Shown: piece by piece, positions 1 through 8,060 of the stretch
Layout: the number at the start of each line of letters is the position of its first letter
Numbering within the stretch: position 1 is the stretch's first letter
Origin: Treponema sp.
GTDB taxonomy: Bacteria > Spirochaetota > Spirochaetia > Treponematales > Treponemataceae
Direction of reading: 5' to 3'
NCBI GenBank assembly: GCA_017614655.1
Contig: JAGABO010000196.1
Location: forward strand, 1 to 12,507
Length of the DNA: 12,507 nucleotides
Program-made: the position numbers and the translations under genes
The notes under the pieces: model-generated
Told to the model about the DNA's origin: nothing
Databases searched by the model: none
Seen by the model: the letters and a program-made list of their open reading frames with translations, nothing else

Positions 1-1
1 A

Positions 2-337
2 ACTCCAACCGGTTCCACAGCTTACTCTGCAGCAGCAGGAGGTCCGATTCTTGAGCCTTCAATTGATGCGATGGTTTTAACTCCCATAAGTTCCTTCAGT
101 CTTTCTTCAAGGCCACTTGTGTTCGGAAGCGGCGGAGAAATTGCAATGACTTTACTTCCGTCTCGTGCAGAAGGACTTCTTTCTCTTGACGGTCAGATTA
201 AATTTGATCTTAAAACCGGTGATGTAATAATACTGGGAGTCTCTCCGCATAAGGCCCGTCTTGCCGGTGCTTCCCAGGAAAAGTTCTATGCATCCCTTAA
301 AAATAAACTCAACTGGTCTGGAGGCATCCGTGCTTGA
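2..337 (+). CDS. nadK: NAD kinase, C-terminal part (5' end outside window)
   Basis: This is the last 111 residues of an ATP-NAD kinase, the cytoplasmic enzyme that phosphorylates NAD to NADP. The frame is open from the first bases of the window and begins with TPTGSTAYSAAAGGPILEPS. It continues with the VLTPISSFSLSSRPLV segment. Both are hallmark parts of the NadK C-terminal beta-sandwich domain, which binds NAD and builds the oligomer. The upstream GGDGT catalytic motif lies outside the window. The ATG at 71 is internal to the conserved domain and is not the start. The stop TGA (335-337) lies inside the start of recN, so the two genes are almost certainly co-transcribed. Family assignment is firm from the motifs; the missing N-terminus cannot be assessed. 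Confidence 0.93.
   Translation, partial: TPTGSTAYSAAAGGPILEPSIDAMVLTPISSFSLSSRPLVFGSGGEIAMTLLPSRAEGLLSLDGQIKFDLKTGDVIILGVSPHKARLAGASQEKFYASLKNKLNWSGGIRA
320..324 (+). promoter_or_regulatory. Shine-Dalgarno that fixes the recN GTG start
   Basis: GGAGG lies 5 bases upstream of GTG at 330, inside the end of nadK. It supports the GTG start over the in-frame ATG at 261. The extra 23 residues from the ATG do not resemble a RecN N-terminus, whereas the GTG start gives VLEELDIRNFALID, where RecN proteins normally begin. Confidence 0.8.
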
Positions 338-2042
338 AGAACTTGATATAAGGAATTTTGCCCTTATTGATTCAGCTCATGTGGATTTTGAAAAAGGCTT
401 TACCGTTTTAAGCGGCGAAACCGGAGCAGGTAAATCCATCCTTATAGGAAGCCTTGCTTTTCTGCTTGGAGGAAAAGCGTCCCTTGACCAGATAAGAACC
501 GGCTGTCATGAAGCTTCCGTAAGCGGAGTCTTTCTTCTTTCTCATTCTTCAAAAAAAGAAGATGATCCTTTTGAATGGCTCAGCGAACACGGAATGGAAG
601 CAGAGGACGGCCGCATAATCCTTCGCCGCGTTATAAAGGACTCGGGAAAAACTTCTTCCTGGATAGGAGGAGTTCCTGCTACAAAAGCTGATGTTGCAGA
701 TTTTGCAAAGTTTCTTGTTGACCTTCACGGTCAGCATGAACAGCAGTCACTTATGAAAGTTTCTGAGCACCGCCGCTATCTTGATATTTATGCAGGTCTC
801 GAAGATGAAGTTTCGGCTTTCGGTTCAGTCTATACAAAGCTTGTCGAAAAAAGACGGCTTTTAGAAAAGCTTGACAGCGACAGTGAAGAAATCAACCGCC
901 GCATAGAAATGCTTTCTTTTGCAGTAGAAGAAATTTCTTCGGCAAAAATTAAAAACGGAGAAGATGAAGAGCTTTCTTCTGAAGAAGCAAAACTTTCTTC
1001 CTTCGAAAAACTATATTCTGTCGTAGAAGAACTTTCAGGCATTTTTGACGGAAACGAGGGCAGTGCGCTTTCTCTTTTAAAGAGGTCTTCTTCTCTTTTT
1101 TCTCAGGCTTCCGATATGGATAAGTCTCTTTCCGAACTTTCTTCCCGTACAGAGAGTGCTTTTTACGAAATGGAAGACATTCACAGGGAGCTTAAGCGCT
1201 ATGAAAATTCCCTTGTTTTTGATCCGGCCCGCCTCGAAGAAGTTCAGGAGCGGCTTGAACTCATCTATAACCTAAAGAAGAAATACCTTAAAAACGTAAA
1301 TCTTCCGTGTTCAGAGCTTAATGTCTTTATGGAAAATGCCCGGAAGGAACTTGAAGGACTTGGTTCTGTTTCCGGCGGAAAAGATGTCCTTGAAAAAGAA
1401 ATTGCAGTTCTCGAAAAAGAAGTATATGCAAAGGCAAAGGCTTTAAGTACAAAAAGAAAGGCTTCTGCTTCACAGATGTCTTCTGACATTCAGAAAATAC
1501 TTTCTGCACTCGGAATGGCTTCAAGTGTGTTTAAAGTCGGAATTACGGAAAAGGAAGGAAACTCTGCCGTTCAGAAATGCTCCGTTTACGGAATGGATGA
1601 CATTGAATTCCTGATTTCTGCAAATCCGGGACTTCCCCTCATGAGTCTTTCGCGTATTGCTTCCGGCGGTGAACTTTCGCGTGTCATGCTTGCGTTAAAG
1701 ACGGTGCTTTCGGAAGGGGATACGGCCGGTACCCTTGTATTTGATGAAATTGATACCGGTATCGGCGGAGAAATTGCACTTTCTCTCGGTTCCCACATGA
1801 AGGCCCTTGCTTCAAAAATGCAGGTTCTTTGCATTACTCATCTTGCCTCAATCGCAGTTTATGCCGATAATCAGATAAAGATTCAGAAAGGTGTGGAAGG
1901 CGAAATGACTTCTACAAAAGTGTTTCCGGTTACCGGACAGGAGCGTGTTAAGGAAATTGCCCGCATGCTTTCCGGCGACAGTACGTCTGCATCTTCTCTT
2001 GAACATGCCGCATCAATGCTTTCAAAATTCGGAGGAAAATGA
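330..2042 (+). CDS. recN: DNA repair protein RecN (SMC-like ATPase)
   Basis: RecN is a cytoplasmic SMC-family ATPase that acts early in recombinational repair of double-strand breaks. From the GTG start the protein is 570 residues, normal for RecN. The N-terminus LEELDIRNFALID is typical. The Walker A motif GETGAGKS is at about residues 29-36. A helical, Glu/Lys/Ser-rich central part (about 150-420) is the expected coiled-coil arm. The ABC signature SGGELS is at about 445-450, and the Walker B/D-loop LVFDEIDTGIGG starts at about 469. Near the C-terminus, LCITHLASIA is the switch region. The start overlaps the nadK stop by 8 bases, and the stop overlaps the next gene's ATG (ATGA). No LexA-type box can be seen because the gene has no upstream intergenic space; any SOS control would have to act at the promoter of the upstream operon. 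Confidence 0.96.
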   Translation: MLEELDIRNFALIDSAHVDFEKGFTVLSGETGAGKSILIGSLAFLLGGKASLDQIRTGCHEASVSGVFLLSHSSKKEDDPFEWLSEHGMEAEDGRIILRRVIKDSGKTSSWIGGVPATKADVADFAKFLVDLHGQHEQQSLMKVSEHRRYLDIYAGLEDEVSAFGSVYTKLVEKRRLLEKLDSDSEEINRRIEMLSFAVEEISSAKIKNGEDEELSSEEAKLSSFEKLYSVVEELSGIFDGNEGSALSLLKRSSSLFSQASDMDKSLSELSSRTESAFYEMEDIHRELKRYENSLVFDPARLEEVQERLELIYNLKKKYLKNVNLPCSELNVFMENARKELEGLGSVSGGKDVLEKEIAVLEKEVYAKAKALSTKRKASASQMSSDIQKILSALGMASSVFKVGITEKEGNSAVQKCSVYGMDDIEFLISANPGLPLMSLSRIASGGELSRVMLALKTVLSEGDTAGTLVFDEIDTGIGGEIALSLGSHMKALASKMQVLCITHLASIAVYADNQIKIQKGVEGEMTSTKVFPVTGQERVKEIARMLSGDSTSASSLEHAASMLSKFGGK

Positions 2043-2845
2043 TGGCAAATATTACTACAGAAACCCGTGCTGATTTTCAGGCAAAGGTAAAACCTGTTAA
2101 GGCCAAAATCGAAGAAGCCCTCAAAAAAGAAAAGGACATGCTTCTCCTTATGAAGAAGGATTCTGCCGGTATTGAATACAAGAAGCTTCTTTTGTGCGAA
2201 GAGATGCTTTATGTTTCGACGCTTTACATGAGCATAAACTCCCTTTCCGAAACAATCCTCGAAACAAAGAATAACGATGCCCTTAATGATGCCCGTAAGA
2301 TGATTTATAAGGCAATCATTTATCTGGAAGAAATCGTCTCCGATACTGTTGACTGTCCGTATGCCGATATTGCACCGCGCCTCGAAAAAATCAGCAACAC
2401 ACCGCTAGAAAAAAGATTTTATCTTGTCCGTAAGATGGGACTTGCAATTCAGCTTTTAGTTGAAGCCTTCGGTGATAATTCAAAATGGAAGTGGAGCTTT
2501 GTTGAACTCCGCGGACGCTTTGCTGTTGTTGCAAAAAACCTTATCGACATGAAGGAAGGGGCAAAGTCTTATTTTGATCCTGCAAGCCCTGATCATGACA
2601 ACACGGTTCTTTACATAAGGCTCTTAAGGAAACTTCTGGACAAGAGTGCTTCCGAATACCGTGACCGCTATGAACTTTCTACCCGTCGTATTGATGACAT
2701 GCGTCTTGCAATCAACTTTCTTATTGCCCTCCGCCGTATTGCAATGATTCTCGGAGAAAGCGAAGAATCCGAAGAAATCAAAAAGAAAGCCGTCGTCTGG
2801 AAGGGTAAGATGGAAAACGACACTAAATCAGGTGCAAGTAAATAA
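2042..2845 (+). CDS. Unrecognised all-helical protein coupled to recN
   Basis: I do not recognise this 267-residue protein. It is hydrophilic, rich in Lys/Glu/Leu/Ile and predicted by eye to be almost entirely alpha-helical. There is no signal peptide, membrane segment or obvious catalytic motif. The longest hydrophobic-amphipathic helices are around residues 50-75, 125-145 and 225-245, the last with MRLAINFLIALRRIAMILG. A Trp-containing stretch KWKWSFVELRGRF lies in the middle. The ending is Lys/Ser-rich and probably disordered. Two ATGs are adjacent (2039 and 2042). GGAGG at 2031-2035 is 3 bases from the first and 6 from the second, so 2042 is preferred. It overlaps the recN stop and shares one base with the next start (TAATG). 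The context suggests a role with recN or the HD protein, but that is inference only. Confidence 0.8.
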   Translation: MANITTETRADFQAKVKPVKAKIEEALKKEKDMLLLMKKDSAGIEYKKLLLCEEMLYVSTLYMSINSLSETILETKNNDALNDARKMIYKAIIYLEEIVSDTVDCPYADIAPRLEKISNTPLEKRFYLVRKMGLAIQLLVEAFGDNSKWKWSFVELRGRFAVVAKNLIDMKEGAKSYFDPASPDHDNTVLYIRLLRKLLDKSASEYRDRYELSTRRIDDMRLAINFLIALRRIAMILGESEESEEIKKKAVVWKGKMENDTKSGASK

Positions 2846-4059
2846 TGAAAGACTCTCTTATTCTTAAAATCTTTGAAGCTTTTTCCATAGAAAGATGGAA
2901 TGACCTTGTGCGCCCCTTTTCCGTTGTAGAAATGGACAAGCACGCCGAAAAAATGGTCGTTGCCTACATCATAGGTAAATTTGAAGAAAACCGCGGAGAA
3001 AAAGTTGACTGGCAGTGGATGATATACACGTCGCTGTTTGATCTTCTTAGAAAAATCCAGCTGTGCGACATAAAGAGTCCGGTTCAGACCATCATCAGAA
3101 ATGACTATCCCGAAGAATACAAAAAGCTTAACGAATGGGTTTTAAGCCGCTATAAAGAACTTATAGACGATAACCTTTACGAACAGTTTAAAAAATACAT
3201 CGGAACTTTAAACGGCGACATTCCTCTTACTAAAGAAGAAGAACGTACTGCAAGAATATTCCGTGCAGCCCACAAGTATTCAACTTTACGCGAACTGGAA
3301 ATGATAGAAAAGGTAAACGAAGGACACAGGCTTTTTCAGATAAAACGGGAACTGAATGCGGGCCTTCAGAAATACCTGGATTTAAGGGGACTTCAGCTTC
3401 TGATTACAAGGCAGAAACCCTTTGATTTTCTTATGCGCATAGAGCAGCTGCGTTTCCAGACCAGATGGAATCAGACTCCCAGAGTGCCGGAAACATCAGT
3501 TTTAGGACACTGTTATTTTGTTGCAGTTCTTACGCTTCTTTTAGGACGCGAAACAGGCGTAAAGTTCTGTCCGGGCCGCATCTACAACAATTATTTTTCG
3601 GCTCTTTTTCATGACCTTCCCGAAAGCGTAACCCGTGACATCATTTCTCCGGTAAAGCAGGCTACAGACGGACTTCCCCTTATTGTAAAAGACATAGAAG
3701 ACAAGATTGTTTCTAAGGAACTTGTTCCTCTTATGGAAGATTTTTACAGGGACGAGCTGCTTTACTTTACGAGCGACGAATTTTCCAACCGTGTGCTTTA
3801 TGACGGAAAGGTTCACGCAGTTCCTTATGAAGAGCTTAATTCAAAGTTTAATTTTGATGAATTTGCCCCTGTCGACGGAGCCCTTGTTCGTGTTGCTGAC
3901 CACTGTTCGGCTCTCCTGGAAGCTACAATTTCCATAAGGCACGGAATTACAAGCGCTCATCTTTCTGACGGAAGGGAAAACCTGGTTAATTCCTACAAAA
4001 AGAAGGGAAAGATAAACGGCATAGACGTTAAGAGCCTTTTTGTTCAGTTTGAAGACTGA
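2845..4059 (+). CDS. HD-domain protein (YfbR/HD_3-like), apparently two HD domains in tandem
   Basis: This 404-residue soluble protein has a C-terminal HD phosphohydrolase domain. The metal-site motifs are visible in order: PETSVLGH (His222), FHDLPESVTRDIISPVK (His256-Asp257) and VRVADHCSALLEA (Asp352). This layout, including D-I-x-S-P-V-K after the HD pair, matches the YfbR/HD_3 branch, whose characterised member dephosphorylates deoxynucleoside monophosphates. The N-terminal 160 residues repeat the same pattern in degenerate form: ERWN (compare TRWN before the C-terminal copy), DKHAE (His33), LFDLLRKIQLCDIKSPVQ (HD has become Phe65-Asp66) and IFRAAHKYSTLRE (Asp has become His143). The likely picture is one active and one inactive copy. 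The start touches the previous stop (TAATG), with AGGTG about 10 bases upstream. The substrate is unknown. No clear terminator follows. Confidence 0.85.
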   Translation: MKDSLILKIFEAFSIERWNDLVRPFSVVEMDKHAEKMVVAYIIGKFEENRGEKVDWQWMIYTSLFDLLRKIQLCDIKSPVQTIIRNDYPEEYKKLNEWVLSRYKELIDDNLYEQFKKYIGTLNGDIPLTKEEERTARIFRAAHKYSTLRELEMIEKVNEGHRLFQIKRELNAGLQKYLDLRGLQLLITRQKPFDFLMRIEQLRFQTRWNQTPRVPETSVLGHCYFVAVLTLLLGRETGVKFCPGRIYNNYFSALFHDLPESVTRDIISPVKQATDGLPLIVKDIEDKIVSKELVPLMEDFYRDELLYFTSDEFSNRVLYDGKVHAVPYEELNSKFNFDEFAPVDGALVRVADHCSALLEATISIRHGITSAHLSDGRENLVNSYKKKGKINGIDVKSLFVQFED

Positions 4060-4088
4060 AATATACAATTAACGCGTAAAACAAGCCC

Positions 4089-4117
4089 TTTTCATAATTA
4101 AAGATTTCTTTTATACT
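4089..4117 (+). promoter_or_regulatory. Sigma70-type promoter of oadGAB
   Basis: TTTTCA (4089-4094, 4 of 6 to TTGACA) and TATACT (4112-4117, 5 of 6 to TATAAT) are separated by exactly 17 bases. They lie in the 98-base gap between the HD gene and oadG. Transcription would start near 4124, leaving a leader of about 34 bases before the oadG ATG. Confidence 0.65.
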
Positions 4118-4123
4118 TTGGAC

Positions 4124-4139
4124 ACCGGTTTTATCCGGT
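4124..4139 (+). promoter_or_regulatory. Small inverted repeat at the predicted oad transcript start
   Basis: ACCGG (4124-4128) and CCGGT (4135-4139) are complementary around a TTTTAT loop. The element begins at the predicted +1 of oadGAB. It could be a 5' end hairpin that protects the mRNA, or an operator. There is no U-run directly after it, so it is not a terminator for the upstream HD gene. Confidence 0.4.
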
Positions 4140-4157
4140 TTCATTTCTGGAGGAATC

Positions 4158-4430
4158 ATGACAATCTCTCAAATGCTTGAGCAAAGCGGAATCCTTACCC
4201 TGCTTGGAATGTGTGTCGTATTCAGCTTCCTTGTTATTCTTATTGCAGCAATGAATCTTCTTCGTGTCTGCATAAAGTGTTTTAAGCTTGATAAAAAAGG
4301 AAAAGCGGCATCATCTTCATCAGAACTTCCGGTTCAAAATACATCAAACTCAATACCGGCAGTACAGTCAGATACAAATGCAGTAATTGCTGCAATCGCC
4401 TGTGCCGTCCGCGAAAAAGAAACACTCTAA
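4158..4430 (+). CDS. oadG: Oxaloacetate decarboxylase gamma subunit (OadG family)
   Basis: OadG is the small membrane anchor that holds the carboxyltransferase OadA to the sodium channel subunit OadB. The 90-residue protein has one N-terminal membrane helix (about residues 12-34, LTLLGMCVVFSFLVILIAAM) and a cytoplasmic tail that is first basic (KLDKKGK), then Ser/Pro/Asn-rich. It ends in AVIAAIACAVREKE, close to the IAAAIAAAV ending of many OadG proteins. Length and topology fit the family well, although small subunits of related decarboxylases look alike. It starts 4 bases after GGAGG. It is the first gene of an oadGAB run, the same order as in Klebsiella, and leads oadA by 21 bases. Confidence 0.85.
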   Translation: MTISQMLEQSGILTLLGMCVVFSFLVILIAAMNLLRVCIKCFKLDKKGKAASSSSELPVQNTSNSIPAVQSDTNAVIAAIACAVREKETL

Positions 4431-4451
4431 AATTTAATAAAGGGGATACTT

Positions 4452-6536
4452 ATGTCTAAAGTTGGAATTTCAGAACTTGCAATACGTGATGCTCATCAGA
4501 GTCTTCATGCAACGCGTATGACAACCGCCGATATGCTTCCGGCCTGTCCTATGCTCGATAAAATCGGTTATAAATTCATAGAAGGCTGGGGTGGTGCAAC
4601 CTATGACTCCTGCATCCGCTTCCTTAACGAAGATCCGTGGGAACGCTTAAGGAAACTGCATGCAGCCCTTCCGAACAGCAAAATCATGATGCTTTTGCGC
4701 GGACAGAACCTTTTAGGCTACCGTCACTACGCAGATGATGTTGTAGATAAGTTTGTAGAAACTGCTTCAAAGAACGGTATCGATGTGTTCCGCATTTTTG
4801 ATGCCTGTAACGACCCGCGTAACCTTGAGCGTGCAACTAAGGCTGCGAAGAAAACCGGAAAGCATGTTCAGATGGCAATTTCCTATGCCGTAACTCCTTT
4901 CCACACAATCGAAAAATATGCTGAACTTGCAAAAACCTATGCAGATTTCGGAGCTGATTCAATCTGTATTAAAGATATGGCAGGACTTTTAAAGCCTTAT
5001 GATGCATACAATCTTGTTAAGGCTGTAAAAAAAGCCTGTGATCTTCCTGTAGAAATCCACACGCACTCAACGACCGGCCTTTCTGTTGCAACAGAGCTTA
5101 AGGCTGTGGAAGCAGGTGCTGACATCCTTGATACTGCAATTTCTTCAATGTCAATGGGAACAAGCCACTCTCCGACAGAAACAGTTGTAGAAATGCTTAA
5201 GGGAACTGAATACGATACCGAACTTGACGTAAAGGCCCTCCTTGAACTTGCTTCATACTTCCGTGATGTTCGTAAACACTATGCTTCCCTTGAATCAAAA
5301 TTCCTTGGAGCAGATACACGCATTCTTCTTTCTCAGGTTCCGGGCGGAATGCTTTCTAATCTCGAAAGCCAGCTCAAGCAGCAGGGTGCTGCCGATAAAA
5401 TTGATGATGTTCTTGCAGAACTTCCAAGGGTTCATAAGGACATCGGTTATGTTCCGCTTGTTACTCCTACAAGCCAGATTGTCGGAACTCAGGCTGTATT
5501 TAACGTTCTCTTCGGCCGCTATGAACGCATGACCGGAGAATTCCGCGATCTTCTCGTTGGAAAATACGGAAAGCTTCCTGCAGAACCGAATGCAGACCTT
5601 GTAAAGAAAGCCCTCGAACTTAATAAGATGGATTCTGTTATTACCTGCCGCCCTGCAGACCTTATCGAAGCAGAATGGGATAAGATGGTTTCTGAAAGCA
5701 AGGCTAACGGCGGTGACGGTTCTGATGAAGATGCCCTTACTTACGCAATGTTCCCGAAGGTTGCACCAAAGTTCTTTGCAGAACGCAAAAACGGTCCTGT
5801 TGATGCTGAAAAGACCTTCGGCCTCAAGGAAGAGCCAAAGCCGGCTTCATCTTCTAACGGCGGCTCTTATACAATTACGGTTAACGGTGCTTCTTATGCC
5901 GTAACATCTGACGGAAAGGGAAATATTAACGTAAACGGAACTCCATATTCTGTAGCCTTTGGAGCAGCCGGAAGTGCACCTGCAGTTTCTTCTGCTGCAC
6001 CGGCAGCAACTCCAGCTGTTACAGGCGGAACTCCGGTTACAGCCCCTGTTGCAGGAACTCTCCTTAAGCAGTGTTTTAATAACGGCGCATCCGTTAAAAA
6101 AGGCGATACCGTAATCATCGTTGAATCCATGAAGATGGAACTGGAAGTAAAGTCTCCATGTGACGGAACTATCACTTATACAGTTTCTGCAGGAAGTCAG
6201 ATTCAGAACGGACAGACTCTTGCATCTGTCGGTGGGGCTCCAGCAGCTCCAGTAGCTGTGGCTCCGGTTAAAGCTCCGGCTGCCGCTGCCCCTGTTGCCC
6301 CGGCTCCTTCTCCTGTAAGTGCAGGCGGCGTAAAGGTTACGGCTCCTGTTGCAGGTGTTTTCCTTCGTACGGCTGTTCCGGAAGGAGCTTCCGTTAAAAA
6401 GGGTGACAACATCGTAATCATTGAATCCATGAAGATGGAACTGGAAATTAAGGCAAATGCCGACGGAAAGGTTCACTTCGTTGCTTCGGCCGGAACTCAG
6501 ATTTCTAACGGACAGCCTGTAGCAGAGATTCAGTAG
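4452..6536 (+). CDS. oadA: Oxaloacetate decarboxylase alpha subunit with two biotinyl domains
   Basis: OadA is the cytoplasmic carboxyltransferase that moves CO2 from oxaloacetate to biotin, giving pyruvate. The 694-residue protein contains an HMGL-like TIM-barrel (about 1-265) with the metal and active-site residues Asp13 (RDAHQS), Lys174 (IKDMAG), His203 and His205 (IHTHSTTG). The PYC/OADA conserved domain follows (about 285-470). After a YTITVNG strand and an Ala/Pro linker come two complete biotinyl domains, about 527-594 and 627-694. Each has ESMKMELE, with biotin-accepting Lys561 and Lys661. Usual OadA proteins are near 590-600 residues with one biotinyl domain, so this one carries a domain duplication. 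AGGGGA lies 5 bases before the ATG. The order within oadGAB suggests the sodium-pump complex, although a pyruvate or methylmalonyl-CoA carboxyltransferase relative would look similar. Confidence 0.93.
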   Translation: MSKVGISELAIRDAHQSLHATRMTTADMLPACPMLDKIGYKFIEGWGGATYDSCIRFLNEDPWERLRKLHAALPNSKIMMLLRGQNLLGYRHYADDVVDKFVETASKNGIDVFRIFDACNDPRNLERATKAAKKTGKHVQMAISYAVTPFHTIEKYAELAKTYADFGADSICIKDMAGLLKPYDAYNLVKAVKKACDLPVEIHTHSTTGLSVATELKAVEAGADILDTAISSMSMGTSHSPTETVVEMLKGTEYDTELDVKALLELASYFRDVRKHYASLESKFLGADTRILLSQVPGGMLSNLESQLKQQGAADKIDDVLAELPRVHKDIGYVPLVTPTSQIVGTQAVFNVLFGRYERMTGEFRDLLVGKYGKLPAEPNADLVKKALELNKMDSVITCRPADLIEAEWDKMVSESKANGGDGSDEDALTYAMFPKVAPKFFAERKNGPVDAEKTFGLKEEPKPASSSNGGSYTITVNGASYAVTSDGKGNINVNGTPYSVAFGAAGSAPAVSSAAPAATPAVTGGTPVTAPVAGTLLKQCFNNGASVKKGDTVIIVESMKMELEVKSPCDGTITYTVSAGSQIQNGQTLASVGGAPAAPVAVAPVKAPAAAAPVAPAPSPVSAGGVKVTAPVAGVFLRTAVPEGASVKKGDNIVIIESMKMELEIKANADGKVHFVASAGTQISNGQPVAEIQ
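6030..6533 (+). repeat. Tandem duplication encoding two biotinyl domains in oadA
   Basis: The DNA from about 6030-6233 is repeated at about 6330-6533, with a spacing of exactly 300 bases. A stretch of 26 bases is identical between 6121-6146 and 6421-6446, covering the ESMKMELE biotinylation site. The sequence around VTAPVAG differs by two silent bases over 20 (6036 versus 6336). Elsewhere the copies have diverged (EVKSPCDG versus EIKANADG), so the duplication is not fresh. The copies are separated by an Ala/Pro/Val linker. Confidence 0.85.
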
Positions 6537-6544
6537 GTGTAAGT

Positions 6545-7999
6545 ATGACTGTTTCAAGAAAAGAAGTTAATTCAAAAATTGCCTTCATCATGCTTTCCAT
6601 AATGGCCGCTGCAGGTATTATGGGCTGGATGAAGACTGTACTTGCAGATGAAGCAGAACCGGCTCCTGTAGTATATGAAGAAAATATTCCTGTAGCTCAG
6701 GGCGGTTCTTCCCTTGACCGCATCATAGAAGGAACAGAAGACTGGGGCGAAGAGCACAACATAAATCCGCTTGAGTTCTTAAAGAACATTGGACGTTCTA
6801 CAGGTATCTATCAGATTATAAACGAAAAAGGCCGTGAAGCAGGAACTCCTTCGGTAAAAAAAGAGGCAGTTGATGCACCTAAAAAAGACTGGGGCGAAGC
6901 TCCGGGCTGGCAGTCACTTGTAATGATGCTTGTAGGCTTCCTTATTGTTTATCTGGGGGCTGCAAAAGGCTTTGAGCCGCTTCTTCTTATTCCGATCGGT
7001 TTTGGTACAATCCTTATAAATGCGGTTGGAGCCGGAATGGGAAATCTTCCGGACGGCATGCTTGCAATCATTTATAACGCCGGTGTCGGAAATGAATTCT
7101 TCCCTATGCTCATTTTTATGGGAATTGGTGCAATGACAGACTTCGGTCCGCTTATTGCAAATCCTAAAACTGCGCTTCTTGGTGGAGCTGCTCAGTTCGG
7201 TGTTTTCTTTACGCTTTTCGGCGTTGCCGTAATGAACATATTCGGGCTTAACTACAACATCATGCAGGCCTGTGCAATTGCAATCATCGGTGGAGCAGAC
7301 GGTCCGACTTCCATTTATGTTTCCGGAAAACTTGCACCGGAGCTTATGGCTGTAATTGCAGTGGCAGCTTATTCTTATATGGCCCTTGTTCCGATGATTC
7401 AGCCTCCGATTATGAAGCTTTTAACTACAAAGAAGCAGCGCATGATTCACATGGCTAATCCGCGTGAAGTAAGCAGGGTAGAAAAAACTCTCTTCCCGAT
7501 GGTTCTTCTTCTTCTTACGATTCTTCTTCTTCCGCCTGCAGCTCCTCTTATCGGTATGCTTGCATTCGGAAACTTCGTAAAGCAGTGCGGTGTTGTAGAG
7601 CGTCTTTCCAAGACAATGGAAAATGAACTTATGAACATTGTTTCGATTCTTCTTTCTCTTGGAGTAGGAAGCCAGATGACACCGGAAAAAATCATCCGCG
7701 GTGAATCTTTCGGAATTATTGTTCTTGGTCTTGTTGCCTTTGCAGTTGCTACAGCTGCCGGAATTGTTATGGCTCACATAATGAACTTCTTCCTTCCGAA
7801 AAACAAGAAGATTAATCCTCTTATCGGAAGTGCAGGTGTTTCTGCAGTCCCTATGGCAGCCCGTGTTGCTCATAAGGTAGCTCAGAGCGAAGATTCTTCT
7901 AACTTTATTTTGATGAATGCGATGGGACCGAACGTAGCAGGCGTTATCGGAACGGCAATTGCGGCAGGTGTCTTTATTGCAACCTACGGCGGACTTTAA
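6545..7999 (+). CDS. oadB: Oxaloacetate decarboxylase beta subunit, Na+ pump, with N-terminal extension
   Basis: OadB is the multi-pass inner-membrane subunit that decarboxylates carboxybiotin and exports Na+. The core from about residue 121 is classic: [36 protein letters not shown], then [21 protein letters not shown] with Asp252, matching essential Asp203 of Klebsiella Oad[15 protein letters not shown] follows, with Ser433 and Arg440 matching Ser382 and Arg389. The protein is 484 residues, longer than usual. About 120 residues precede the first conserved helix: a hydrophobic segment at 12-34 ending VLADEAEPA, which could be a signal peptide or extra membrane helix, then a hydrophilic stretch of about 85 residues with two DWGE motifs. 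An AGGTG overlapping the oadA stop lies 5 bases before the ATG, so coupling is likely. A strong terminator follows. Confidence 0.93.
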   Translation: MTVSRKEVNSKIAFIMLSIMAAAGIMGWMKTVLADEAEPAPVVYEENIPVAQGGSSLDRIIEGTEDWGEEHNINPLEFLKNIGRSTGIYQIINEKGREAGTPSVKKEAVDAPKKDWGEAPGWQSLVMMLVGFLIVYLGAAKGFEPLLLIPIGFGTILINAVGAGMGNLPDGMLAIIYNAGVGNEFFPMLIFMGIGAMTDFGPLIANPKTALLGGAAQFGVFFTLFGVAVMNIFGLNYNIMQACAIAIIGGADGPTSIYVSGKLAPELMAVIAVAAYSYMALVPMIQPPIMKLLTTKKQRMIHMANPREVSRVEKTLFPMVLLLLTILLLPPAAPLIGMLAFGNFVKQCGVVERLSKTMENELMNIVSILLSLGVGSQMTPEKIIRGESFGIIVLGLVAFAVATAAGIVMAHIMNFFLPKNKKINPLIGSAGVSAVPMAARVAHKVAQSEDSSNFILMNAMGPNVAGVIGTAIAAGVFIATYGGL

Positions 8000-8012
8000 A
8001 AATTAAGGCAGC

Positions 8013-8060
8013 AAAAAAAAAATCCTGACAGCGGAAAATCCGGTGCCAGGATTTTTTTTT
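8013..8060. terminator. Bidirectional rho-independent terminator between oadB and sulP
   Basis: A 14-base stem (8022-8035 with 8039-8052) has two mismatches and an AAA loop. It is flanked by nine A on the left (8013-8021) and a T run to 8060 on the right, so it can terminate transcripts from either side. The left A-run serves the minus strand as its U-run. The sulP stop codon (8061-8059, minus strand) lies at the edge of the T run. Confidence 0.88.

Noticed and set aside
261..329. Upstream ATG for recN
   Set aside because: It would extend recN far into nadK with 23 unrelated residues. GTG 330 has GGAGG at 5 bases and gives the family N-terminus.
4060..4157. Terminator for the nadK-recN-HD operon
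   Set aside because: No stem followed by a T run is visible. The only hairpin, ACCGG/CCGGT, lies after the oad -10 and lacks a proper T run.
5847..6557. 236-codon open frame on the minus strand
   Set aside because: It lies entirely opposite the oadA biotinyl domains and linkers. Its Ser/Cys/Arg/Asn-rich product is the expected antisense reading of Ala/Pro/Val codons, and it has no motif.
7421..7873. 150-codon open frame on the minus strand
   Set aside because: Opposite the conserved oadB core; the Lys/Arg/Asn/Cys-rich product looks like an antisense artefact.
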